Made by a program: the position numbers and the translations under genes. 7,033 nucleotides of DNA, taken from positions 1-7,033 of the forward strand of contig JACRLA010000336.1 of assembly GCA_016215145.1 (NCBI GenBank). The letters are read 5' to 3'. Below the pieces are notes generated by a model. It saw nothing but the letters and a program-made list of their open reading frames with translations. It did no database searches and was not told the origin of the DNA. Shown in pieces: positions 1 to 5,163 of this stretch. This DNA comes from Chloroflexota bacterium. GTDB taxonomy: Bacteria > Chloroflexota > Anaerolineae > Anaerolineales > VGOW01. Each line of letters opens with the position of its first letter. The stretch's first letter is position 1.

Positions 1-1021
1 CCAACAAAATCACGCGCAACACAGATCGAATATCGCCATCCGTTTTCAAAAATACTTGCGCCGCCTTCTCAATCAACTCCTGCGGCGGCGCATCGGCAAA
101 GAATCGCCGCGCGAGTTTGGTGGCGATGAATCGTGCCGTGTTGGGATGAGTCGCCAATACTTCAATCACCCGCTCCGCTTCACGTTGCCCCTCATTCGTC
201 AGCGTCAAACCCAAAACAGTTTTTGTTCCTGTGTCGTGAATCTTTTCGTCAAAGGTGAAGTCGCCCTTCCACCAATGTTCCTTCACCGTCCAACCTGTCA
301 GGCATCGCGCCAACTCCATCACGTCGCGCTGTGAGTAACCGCCGTTCACACCGAGCGTGTGCAGTTCCATCAGCTCACGCGCGTAATTCTCATTCGGCGC
401 ACCTTTGCGATTCGCTTGATTGTCCAGATAGATCATCATCGCCGGTGAGTGCGCGCTCGCCGACACCAAATCGTGAAACTTCCCCATCGCGTGTTTGCGA
501 ATCACCTCGCGGTCATCCACCGTTTTCAAAAACCAGCAATCGCCTTTCTCCACGCTGATGTTAAAGTGATCGTTCCAAAACTCCGTCATCACTTCGTAAA
601 GCTGCCGCGCGCTATACACCTGCCGCACCAACGTCGCCTGACGCAGTTCGTCCACCACCAACGCTTTGTCGTAGTGATTAAAAATTTTGTCGCCGCGCGC
701 GCTCAACTCATTCGCCCTCATCTTCAGCGTATCGAATTTTCGCAAACGCACGTCGCAGGCAAAATCGTTAATGGATTCGAATGCGAGCTGTTCTTCGATC
801 CAATCTTTCACGTTAAGCGATTGCAGCCGTGATCGTTCTGCCGCGTTGGGACCGAAGGTGATGCGGTTGAGGGCGCGGAAGCTATCACCTGAGGGAAACG
901 TCCAACCGCCAATCGGGCGCGAGACGCCCAACTGTTTGTAGGCGGGCGCGCACGCGCTGGCGGCAGCCCCGGCGGCGACGAGTCCGCTTAATCGTAAAAA
1001 GTCACGACGGGAAAGAGTCAT
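1..1021 (-). CDS. DUF1800 family protein, Tat-exported, 3' end outside window
   Basis: The minus-strand frame is open from the ATG at 1021 to the window edge (340 codons). The N-terminus MTLSRRDFLRLSGL is a twin-arginine signal followed by an Ala/Gly-rich stretch and a lipobox-like AASAC (Cys24), so the protein is probably exported folded and may be lipid-anchored. The body carries DUF1800 hallmarks: RITFGPNAAE near residue 45, FWNDHFNI near 160, the diagnostic YLDNQANRKGAPNENYAREL followed by MELHTLGV near 210-235, then YSQRDVMELARCLTGWT, and a C-terminal helical part. A GAGGT motif 7 nt before the ATG supports the start. Family members usually run to about 450-550 residues, so roughly a quarter or more is missing. 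DUF1800 genes are often followed by a DUF1501 gene, which would lie off the left edge. The biochemical role of the family is not established. Confidence 0.93.
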   Translation of the reverse strand, partial: MTLSRRDFLRLSGLVAAGAAASACAPAYKQLGVSRPIGGWTFPSGDSFRALNRITFGPNAAERSRLQSLNVKDWIEEQLAFESINDFACDVRLRKFDTLKMRANELSARGDKIFNHYDKALVVDELRQATLVRQVYSARQLYEVMTEFWNDHFNISVEKGDCWFLKTVDDREVIRKHAMGKFHDLVSASAHSPAMMIYLDNQANRKGAPNENYARELMELHTLGVNGGYSQRDVMELARCLTGWTVKEHWWKGDFTFDEKIHDTGTKTVLGLTLTNEGQREAERVIEVLATHPNTARFIATKLARRFFADAPPQELIEKAAQVFLKTDGDIRSVLRVILL

Positions 1022-1032
1022 AAAAAAACCTC

Positions 1033-1096
1033 ACCGCGAAGTCGCAAAGAGCGCGAAGAATTTTTATTTTCTTTGCGTCCTTCGCGCCTTGGCGGT
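1033..1096. repeat. Imperfect palindromic intergenic repeat (CGCnAAG type)
   Basis: The arms 1033-1058 and 1071-1096 are inverted copies matching at 20 of 26 positions around an AT-rich centre (1059-1070). Each arm is itself built from a recurring CGCnAAG core (for example CGCGAAGTCGCAAAG). The element fills nearly all of the 81-nt gap between the DUF1800 gene and the membrane-protein gene upstream. Similar 'CTTTGCGTCCTTCGCG' strings are, from memory, common intergenic repeats in several bacterial phyla. It could fold as a hairpin in RNA. No strong T-tract follows on the minus strand, so terminator activity is doubtful. Confidence 0.75.
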
Positions 1097-1102
1097 TTGC
1101 TC

Positions 1103-1627
1103 TTAAGCGTTTTGTAAAGACGCTTCTTCGCTCACAACAACTTGTTGCGTTTTGGGAATCCAGCGCAGCAAGGCAAACACCGTCGCGCCCATCGCGGTCA
1201 CAATCGTCAACGGAATCACGATGAACCAGCCGATGATCGGAAATGCGGCGGCGAGTTCAAGAGCGATTGCGCCGCGCACAAATGCGTTTGCCGCGCTCAT
1301 GTCGTGGGCGCGGCTCGCGAGTCGTTCACCCATCTTGGCGGCAATGCCGCTCGCGCCAAGTGAGGCACAGGTGAGGGCGATGAAAATAATTGACCAGGCG
1401 ATGAATTTTGTGGGACCGAATGGAAGCACTAACAAAATTACGATGGGGATGGCGATGATCGCCGTCGTAAGCCCGCCCGCGAAAAAACATTTCCACGGCG
1501 TGCGCTCAAGACGCAGCCGCGCGCGCTCGACGCTGGCAGGGAAGAGCAGCCACCACGCGGTGAGCATTCCGGGAAATGCGATTCCTAGTGCGAGCAAAAT
1601 TCCGAAGAGGGCAGAGATGTCAGCCAT
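1103..1627 (-). CDS. Small multi-pass membrane protein (paralogue A)
   Basis: This 174-residue protein is strongly hydrophobic, with predicted membrane segments near residues 5-29, 47-70, 74-96 and one or two more within 115-155. It starts MADISALFGI and ends in a short polar tail. The pattern FP..V (29-33), GL (51-52), ERL (101-103), P-I-I-G-W-F (130-135) and a late GA.V recurs in the neighbouring protein encoded at 1800-2321, so the two are probably diverged paralogues. The layout recalls the membrane domain found at the C-terminus of some bactofilin-like polymer-forming proteins; that link is from memory and unproven. The ribosome binding site is weak: an AAAGGA lies about 11 nt before the ATG. 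A terminator-like hairpin at 1729-1770 separates it from the sigma operon, so it may have its own promoter. No enzymatic motif was recognised. Confidence 0.8.
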   Translation of the reverse strand: MADISALFGILLALGIAFPGMLTAWWLLFPASVERARLRLERTPWKCFFAGGLTTAIIAIPIVILLVLPFGPTKFIAWSIIFIALTCASLGASGIAAKMGERLASRAHDMSAANAFVRGAIALELAAAFPIIGWFIVIPLTIVTAMGATVFALLRWIPKTQQVVVSEEASLQNA

Positions 1628-1652
1628 GAGGAGGTTTATCCTTTCGTTTTCT

Positions 1653-1685
1653 AGACCTCACAGGTTTTATAAACCTGTGAGGTCT
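1653..1685. repeat. Perfect 15-bp inverted repeat with TAT loop
   Basis: AGACCTCACAGGTTT (1653-1667) and its exact reverse complement (1671-1685) flank a 3-nt loop. The element lies just upstream of the gene starting at 1627 and would form a very stable hairpin in its 5' leader or in readthrough RNA. Neither strand shows a proper T-tract after it, so it is better called a dispersed palindromic repeat than a terminator. Similar ACCTCACAGGTTT palindromes are, from memory, common intergenic repeats in some environmental bacteria. Confidence 0.85.
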
Positions 1686-1728
1686 TGTATATATGAATTA
1701 CAGGCTGACGAGGGAGAAAGTTGCAGGC

Positions 1729-1770
1729 AAAAAAATGTCATTCCGAACGGCAAAGCCGCGAGGAATGACA
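1729..1770 (-). terminator. Terminator-like hairpin with T7 tract (also a repeat-type palindrome)
   Basis: TGTCATTCC (1736-1744) pairs with GGAATGACA (1762-1770), and inner CGGC (1748-1751) pairs with GCCG (1755-1758). On the minus strand the stem is followed directly by seven T residues (1735-1729), which fits an intrinsic terminator 29 nt downstream of the membrane-protein gene ending at 1800. The GTCATTCC...GGAATGAC form also resembles a widely dispersed palindromic repeat, so it may be a mobile repeat that happens to terminate. Confidence 0.6.
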
Positions 1771-1799
1771 CTATTAAAAATGTTTTTGTGATGACAGGC

Positions 1800-2321
1800 T
1801 TAGATTGTTTGTTTAGATTCTTCACCGAGTGGCTTAGGCTCTTTATAGAAAAAGCTGATCACAAACGCGCCTAACCCCAGCCCTCCCGAATAGGGCGTTA
1901 GCACGAACCATCCAACCAACGGCATTGAACATCCCAAGATCAAAAGCAGCGCGCTCGCGCTCACGCGCCAAAATGGATTAACGTTAAACGCCAGACGCTC
2001 GCTCAGCAACTGTACGACTGCACTCCAACCAAAGCTCACGCCGACAAGCAACGGCAACAAGAAAATGAAAAAGGGGATGAGCAACAAGGCGGCTGCCCCT
2101 TGTGTGCCGGTTCGCGTCATCACCAAGAAGATCGCAATAGCGATGCCGCCAAAGAACAGCGCGTTCACCAAGCCGATGAGGTAAGACCGTATCGGCATTT
2201 TGTTTGCTACGAGCTGCGTCTTCGCCACGCGCTGCGGGAACAGTGCCGGGATGACGTGAAAGAAAGCGATGATGCACAGCATCACCAACAGCCAAAGAAA
2301 AAATTGTCTTAGTTCGGTCAT
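1800..2321 (-). CDS. Small multi-pass membrane protein (paralogue B), coupled to anti-sigma gene
   Basis: This 173-residue protein begins MTELRQFFLW. The start at 2321 is chosen because AAGGAG (2328-2333) sits 6 nt before the ATG and because the ATG overlaps the upstream anti-sigma stop in an ATGA junction; a longer frame reaching 2372 would overlap the anti-sigma gene more deeply without need. Membrane segments are expected near residues 6-27, 45-68, 75-97, 118-141 and 143-159, with a short charged tail. The FP..V, GL, SERL, NPFWR, MPLVGWFV and GAFV elements match in order those of the protein encoded at 1103-1627. Its tight coupling to the anti-sigma gene suggests a role in the same envelope-related regulatory unit, either helping sense the signal or belonging to the regulon. 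No catalytic motif is visible. Confidence 0.85.
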   Translation of the reverse strand: MTELRQFFLWLLVMLCIIAFFHVIPALFPQRVAKTQLVANKMPIRSYLIGLVNALFFGGIAIAIFLVMTRTGTQGAAALLLIPFFIFLLPLLVGVSFGWSAVVQLLSERLAFNVNPFWRVSASALLLILGCSMPLVGWFVLTPYSGGLGLGAFVISFFYKEPKPLGEESKQTI

Positions 2322-2869
2322 GTGCGTCTCCTTGCAAGAGAAGTGATTAACAGTCCGTTGCCGGTGATCCACAACAGCGACACCGCCGTGACGAGCAGGG
2401 TGATCATCAGCATGGATACTTCAAGGGGCAACGGTTGGGTAAATGTTTGTAGTGTTTGCTCCAACGCAATTTGCGATTCATTCGCCCACTGCGTCCATTC
2501 CATCATTAATGCTTCGACGCTTATTGTGATGATGGCGTTCACGTCCACTGTTTGTTGAATCAGCGGCAGGATGAGCCAGCCTGCAACGGCAGAGGCGACA
2601 ACGGCGGCGACGGCTTGCGCGGCAAAGATGAGCCACAACAGCGGCGCAAAGGTGACGCGGCGATTCGCGGCGGCGACCACCGCCTTCGATAAATCGCGTT
2701 CCAGTTTTGCCTCAGGCAGTGATTCGATCTCGTTGAACAACGCCCGCAGCTCACTCACTCGCGTTGAACATTCGCCGCACTCTTGCAAATGTGCTTCGAT
2801 TTCAGATCGCTGTGTTTGCGTCAGCGCGTTGTCGAGATATTCGTTGAGAAGATCGTCAGTCAAGTGCAT
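2318..2869 (-). CDS. Membrane anti-sigma factor with zinc-binding (zf-HC2) N-terminus
   Basis: This 183-residue protein opens with the compact helical domain of ZAS-type anti-sigma factors: MHLTDDLLNEYLDNALT, then H27-x3-C31-x2-C34 (HLQECGEC), the usual zinc ligands. That cytoplasmic domain would bind and hold the ECF sigma factor encoded immediately upstream. Two membrane segments follow, near residues 76-104 and 150-178, enclosing a loop of about 45 residues (105-149) that probably faces outward and could sense the signal. The C-terminus is short and basic (LARRRT). Its stop overlaps the start of the next gene (ATGA). The ATG at 2869 directly abuts the heptad repeat at 2874-2930 and has no convincing Shine-Dalgarno motif, so translation may depend on coupling to the sigma gene or on repeat structure. 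Confidence 0.9.
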   Translation of the reverse strand: MHLTDDLLNEYLDNALTQTQRSEIEAHLQECGECSTRVSELRALFNEIESLPEAKLERDLSKAVVAAANRRVTFAPLLWLIFAAQAVAAVVASAVAGWLILPLIQQTVDVNAIITISVEALMMEWTQWANESQIALEQTLQTFTQPLPLEVSMLMITLLVTAVSLLWITGNGLLITSLARRRT

Positions 2870-2873
2870 AGTT

Positions 2874-2930
2874 ATCAGTCACCAGTTATCAGTGAACAGT
2901 TGAGTTACTGATCACTGGTCACTGCTCACT
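2874..2930. repeat. Heptad-built inverted repeat between sigma and anti-sigma genes
   Basis: The left half has four heptads, ATCAGTC, ACCAGTT, ATCAGTG and AACAGTT (2874-2901). After GAGTT the right half has ACTGATC, ACTGGTC, ACTGCTC and a partial ACT (2907-2930), the reverse-complement pattern. It fills the whole gap between the two genes and enters the sigma reading frame, supplying its last three codons (Ser-Glu-Gln) and TGA stop (2919-2921). Similar CAGTnA/TnACTG repeats are, from memory, frequent in intergenic DNA of cyanobacteria and other phyla. Confidence 0.85.
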
Positions 2931-3485
2931 CAATTTTTCCGCCAAAATTTTCCGCGCGCGGAAGAGATGACTCTTCACATCGCTCAACGGAATCTTCATC
3001 GTCTGGGCGATCTCGTCGTAGCTCATGTCGTGATAATGCCGCAGTTCGATCACCATTCGATAATGCGCGGGCAGCTCACGTAACGCTTGCCGCACGTGTT
3101 TGGCGCGTTCCGATTCGTCGTGGGCGGCTTCAGGTGTTTCATCGGTCGCGGGTTCATCACGTTCATCGTCGAGCGACGATTCGGGTCGGGCGGTTTCTAA
3201 ACGGTTGAGGCACAGGTTGGCGGCAACCCGTTTAATCCACGGCGCAAACGGCAGATCAATGTTGAAGGTGTCGAGTCGATCCATCGCGCGGATAAAAGTT
3301 TCTTGGGTCATGTCTTCCGCTTCGCGCCGCTCACCCATCAGACGATAACACACGTTAAAGACCGCTGTCTGATAACGCCGCACTAACTCGCCAAAAGGTT
3401 CGCTCTCGCTGCGACGGGCGCGTACGACAAGGTCGCGGTCGGTGGGTGCATCCATGCCTAAAGTGTAATACAGGTTTGGGGGCAA
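2919..3485 (-). CDS. ECF-type RNA polymerase sigma factor (sigma-70 family)
   Basis: Sigma region 2 spans residues 29-99, including PFGELVRRYQTAVFNVCYRL, the DMTQETFIRAM helix that binds core polymerase and the -10 element, and PWIKRVAANLCLNRLE. An acidic linker (103-127) follows. Region 4 (130-185) contains LPAHYRMVIELRHYHDMSYD and a helix-turn-helix ending VKSHLFRARK, which reads the -35 element. No region 1 or 3 is present, as usual for ECF factors. The start is uncertain: TTG at 3485 has AAGGAG (3494-3499) 8 nt upstream, while ATG at 3455 gives the more typical N-terminus MDAPTDRDLVVRA but has only AGG one base away. The downstream gene is its zinc anti-sigma factor, so activity is probably controlled by membrane sequestration. 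The last residues come from the intergenic repeat. Confidence 0.93.
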   Translation of the reverse strand: MPPNLYYTLGMDAPTDRDLVVRARRSESEPFGELVRRYQTAVFNVCYRLMGERREAEDMTQETFIRAMDRLDTFNIDLPFAPWIKRVAANLCLNRLETARPESSLDDERDEPATDETPEAAHDESERAKHVRQALRELPAHYRMVIELRHYHDMSYDEIAQTMKIPLSDVKSHLFRARKILAEKLSEQ

Positions 3486-3493
3486 AAAAGTTG

Positions 3494-3499
3494 CTCCTT
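3494..3499 (-). promoter_or_regulatory. Possible ribosome binding site for the sigma gene TTG start
   Basis: AAGGAG on the minus strand lies 8 nt before TTG 3485 and favours that start over ATG 3455. The motif adjoins a C-rich stretch on the plus strand (3500-3513) that looks like repeat sequence, so the match may be accidental. Confidence 0.45.
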
Positions 3500-3515
3500 A
3501 CCCCCAGCCCCACCA

Positions 3516-3550
3516 CTCCCAATGACAAAAAGCAGGAGCGTCATCGGGAG
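3516..3550. repeat. Imperfect inverted repeat upstream of sigma gene
   Basis: CTCCC (3516-3520) plus ATGAC (3522-3526) pair with GTCAT (3540-3544) plus GGGAG (3546-3550), with one A/C mismatch and a 13-nt loop. It lies between the sigma gene and the terminator of the preceding gene. The flanking CCCCCAGCCCC and GGGAGAGAGGAG strings resemble common repeat-type intergenic DNA. A regulatory role is possible but nothing shows it. Confidence 0.55.
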
Positions 3551-3557
3551 AGAGGAG

Positions 3558-3596
3558 AAAAAATAAAACGCGCCGTGACTTTTGATCACGGCGCGT
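3558..3596 (-). terminator. Intrinsic terminator of the baeRF3-type gene
   Basis: ACGCGCCGTGA (3568-3578) and its perfect reverse complement (3586-3596) form an 11-bp GC-rich stem with a 7-nt loop. On the minus strand it is followed by TTTTATTTTTT. Placement 35 nt beyond the stop codon at 3631 fits a rho-independent terminator for that gene. Confidence 0.92.
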
Positions 3597-3620
3597 AATA
3601 ACGACTTAAGTCGTTATTAC
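3595..3620. repeat. 26-bp perfect palindrome with no spacer
   Basis: The half-site GTAATAACGACTT (3595-3607) is followed immediately by its exact reverse complement (3608-3620). It overlaps the terminator stem by 2 bases and lies 10 bases beyond the stop codon of the baeRF3-type gene. Being spacer-free, it resembles a dimeric protein binding site as much as an RNA hairpin. It could also strengthen termination or protect the mRNA 3' end. Confidence 0.9.
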
Positions 3621-3630
3621 AGAATCATTT

Positions 3631-4711
3631 TCAATAACGCAATATCAACGCAATGTGCTTGTGATCTTTGAGCGCATCGTCTTCGACGAAAACGACTCGC
3701 CCGCCTTTCGCCAGCACGATCTCGATCACTTCGTCCACCACATCGTCAATCACTTCGTGACCCGAACCGTTATTCGTCGGCGTGATATTCATTCGCTCGG
3801 CGTCGGTCTGCGCCGAGCAGCGATAATTCTCCTCGACGAGCAGCGTCACTCCGCGCCCTTGCTGCGCCGAGCGCCACACTTTGGTGATACCCGACACAGA
3901 TCGTTTGTGACCCATCGCCTCTTGTAACTCCTGCATCGCGTCGCGTCGCTCTTTGGCGATGCTCTCTTGCAACATCGGCGTCACCAACTTCGCCAACTCG
4001 CGCGGCGGAGTCTTGTCGTGGCTGCCGGCAATGCGCGCCCACACGCGCAGCTTGTTCTTGGAGACTTCGTCGAAGAATGCCAAGTAACGCTCCACGCCGA
4101 TGACGATCAGCGGCAGATAATCTTTGGCGTTGAGCGAAGTTGTGATACGCCTCGCGGAAGAATCGCTGCAAGAATTCATCACGATGCGCCGAGCGGCGGA
4201 TTCCGTAACCGGCGGGCATCGGCTCGGTGACGCCGGGTCCTTCATAGATCAAGGGGAAGCCGCCGTGAGTCACCTCGACTAACACCTCACCCGTTCCTTC
4301 ATACAAGCGCGTGGGCTTCTCGCTCAACACCAACACCCAATAACGCGGCGTGCGGTTGAGGGCGTGCACCAGATCGCGCGTGGCAAAAGTGTCGTTGATG
4401 ATCACGCGCTCTTTGACGGTGAACGGCAAATACATCTGCTGCGTAAAGTTGCGGCTGACGAACAACGCCAAGCCATCCATCAGATGACGGTAATCAATCT
4501 GGTTAGTCAGCGTTTCTAAATTTTGTAGAACAGGTTGGACTTCGCGTTTAGGAAATTTACTGAGCAAGCGCTCCGCCGCTTGATCTATTAAGTTACGCAG
4601 GCGAATGGCATCCTGACGATTATCAATATGCCCGCGATGAGTGGGGAGCAAGATAGAGAGGGCGGGGTGTTCACGAACCGACTGAAGAACTTGAATGTCG
4701 TTCCGATTCAT
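3631..4711 (-). pseudogene. baeRF3-type release-factor-like protein, frameshifted
   Basis: The N-terminal part, read from ATG 4711, starts MNRNDIQVLQSVREHPALSI and continues LLPTHRG...QDAIRLRNLIDQAAERL, then VSRNFTQQMYLPF, YWVLVLSE, RLYEG, and FFREAYHN near residue 190. The C-terminal part lies in another frame: LNAKDYLPLIVIGVERYLAF, SVSGITKVWRSAQQGRGVTL, LVEENY, and a closing VVFVEDDALKDHKHIALILR. Together they give about 360 codons, the usual size of bacterial archaeo-eukaryotic release factor family 3 proteins, relatives of eRF1/Pelota. Some relatives, such as Balon, bind ribosomes and act in hibernation; a similar role here is inference. The switch occurs within about 4130-4145 and needs one extra base or two missing. 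Without correction the first frame runs on to a low-complexity tail ending at 3770. It is monocistronic, with its own promoter, ribosome binding site and terminator. Confidence 0.85.
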
Positions 4712-4716
4712 AACTG

Positions 4717-4724
4717 CCTCCTTT
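4717..4724 (-). promoter_or_regulatory. Strong ribosome binding site for the baeRF3-type gene
   Basis: AAAGGAGG on the minus strand ends 5 nt before the ATG at 4711 and fixes that start. It is the strongest Shine-Dalgarno match in the window. Confidence 0.85.
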
Positions 4725-4735
4725 TGTGTGATCGG

Positions 4736-4765
4736 AGTCTACGACTCAAAAGGGGTCGTTGTCAA
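4736..4765 (-). promoter_or_regulatory. Sigma-A-like promoter for the baeRF3-type gene
   Basis: On the minus strand a consensus -35 TTGACA (4765-4760) is followed after 18 bp by TAGACT (4741-4736), a 4 of 6 match to the -10 consensus. An AT-rich run (GATTTAAA) lies just upstream. The spacer contains an inverted repeat with arms ACGAC and GTCGT (plus-strand 4741-4745 and 4755-4759), which could be an operator. Distance to the strong ribosome binding site is short, giving a leader of about 18-25 nt. Confidence 0.65.
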
Positions 4766-4840
4766 TTTAAATCTTCTGCCTTTGCCGAAAGTTTATGTGA
4801 ATTGGGGGAAATGATGAGGAGGAGTAGGGGAATCGTAGAC

Positions 4841-4873
4841 AAAAACGCGCCGTGAGGTTAAGTCACAGCGCGT
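4841..4873 (-). terminator. Intrinsic terminator of the three-gene cassette, overlapping the last stop codon
   Basis: The arms 4845-4855 and 4863-4873 form an 11-bp stem in minus-strand RNA with one G-U pair and a 7-nt loop, followed by five U residues and then GUC. The stop codon and last three codons of the 86-residue gene (Asn-Ala-Leu) lie in the first arm. One arm, ACGCGCCGTGA, is identical to an arm of the terminator at 3568-3578. Confidence 0.85.
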
Positions 4874-5123
4874 TTTCGTCACTTTTCACTCGCCTTTGCT
4901 TTGTCCTTGCTTTCCTCACCGCCTTCACTTCTGCGTTAATCGCTTCGTCGGTCAAATCTTTAAGTGGTTGATTTTTCCGAAGGCGATCAATGAGTTCGGT
5001 TAACTTCTTATCCAACTCCTCATCGCTTGGTAAGTTCGGTATTGGATTCTCTATTGCCGCTTGAATCGCTTTGCGGGTTTTGGCAAAACGTTTTTTGCGC
5101 TTTTTCTCGTTTTCGTTAGGCAT
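4863..5123 (-). CDS. Small highly charged protein, possible antitoxin or accessory partner
   Basis: This 86-residue protein has a very basic start (MPNENEKKRKKRFAKTRKA), a short Pro-containing linker (26-33), then two likely helices: DEELDKKLTELIDRLRK (34-50) and LTDEAINAEVKAVRKAR (57-73), with a basic then acidic tail. It has no signal peptide or membrane segment. The second helix recalls the C-terminal helix of some small type II antitoxins (pattern DEEI.AEVKAVR), which is a weak resemblance from memory. It follows the HEPN-like gene by 35 nt and ends inside the terminator, so it is the last gene of the cassette. The nearest Shine-Dalgarno-like run is GGGGGA, about 6 nt before the ATG. A TATAAT overlapping the upstream stop may give it a separate promoter. 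No homologue is recognised with confidence. Confidence 0.72.
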   Translation of the reverse strand: MPNENEKKRKKRFAKTRKAIQAAIENPIPNLPSDEELDKKLTELIDRLRKNQPLKDLTDEAINAEVKAVRKARTKQRRVKSDENAL

Positions 5124-5157
5124 AATTTATCCCCCGCTGTTTTTTTGTTGCGTCTAC

Positions 5158-5163
5158 ATTATA
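5158..5163 (-). promoter_or_regulatory. Candidate -10 element for the 86-residue gene
   Basis: A perfect TATAAT occurs on the minus strand across the stop codon of the HEPN-like gene, 34 nt before the ATG at 5123. No recognisable -35 lies 16-18 bp upstream (GGTTTG at best), so this is only a candidate for extra expression of the small gene. Confidence 0.3.

Noticed and set aside
56..941. Several plus-strand open frames opposite the DUF1800 gene
   Set aside because: They overlap one another in different frames, have no ribosome binding sites and read as Arg/His/Ser-rich shadow sequence. The minus strand carries a continuous frame with clear family motifs.
1653..1685. Perfect hairpin as an intrinsic terminator
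   Set aside because: The stem is strong but no T-run follows it on either strand, and on the minus strand it lies upstream of a gene rather than after one.
1152..1874. A 240-codon plus-strand frame across the membrane-protein gene and the following gap
   Set aside because: It runs through two palindromic repeats and opposite a well-formed membrane-protein gene, and its product has no coherent domain or hydrophobic pattern.
2322..2372. N-terminal extension of membrane protein B to position 2372
   Set aside because: The extension lacks a ribosome binding site and overlaps the anti-sigma gene by 55 bases. The ATG at 2321 has AAGGAG 6 nt upstream and a standard ATGA overlap.
2874..2930. CRISPR-like array
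   Set aside because: The units are 7 nt long with no spacers and reverse orientation halfway, which fits a palindromic intergenic repeat rather than CRISPR.
3770..4130. The C-terminal tail of the uncorrected first frame of the baeRF3-type gene as a novel domain
   Set aside because: The tail is Arg/Ala-rich low-complexity sequence typical of a shifted frame, while the other frame over the same bases encodes conserved baeRF3-like motifs up to a natural stop and terminator.
4130..4145. Programmed ribosomal frameshifting in the baeRF3-type gene
   Set aside because: No slippery run, in-frame stop or Shine-Dalgarno-like stimulator is visible at the switch, and I know of no programmed shift in this family. 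A mutation or sequencing error is simpler.
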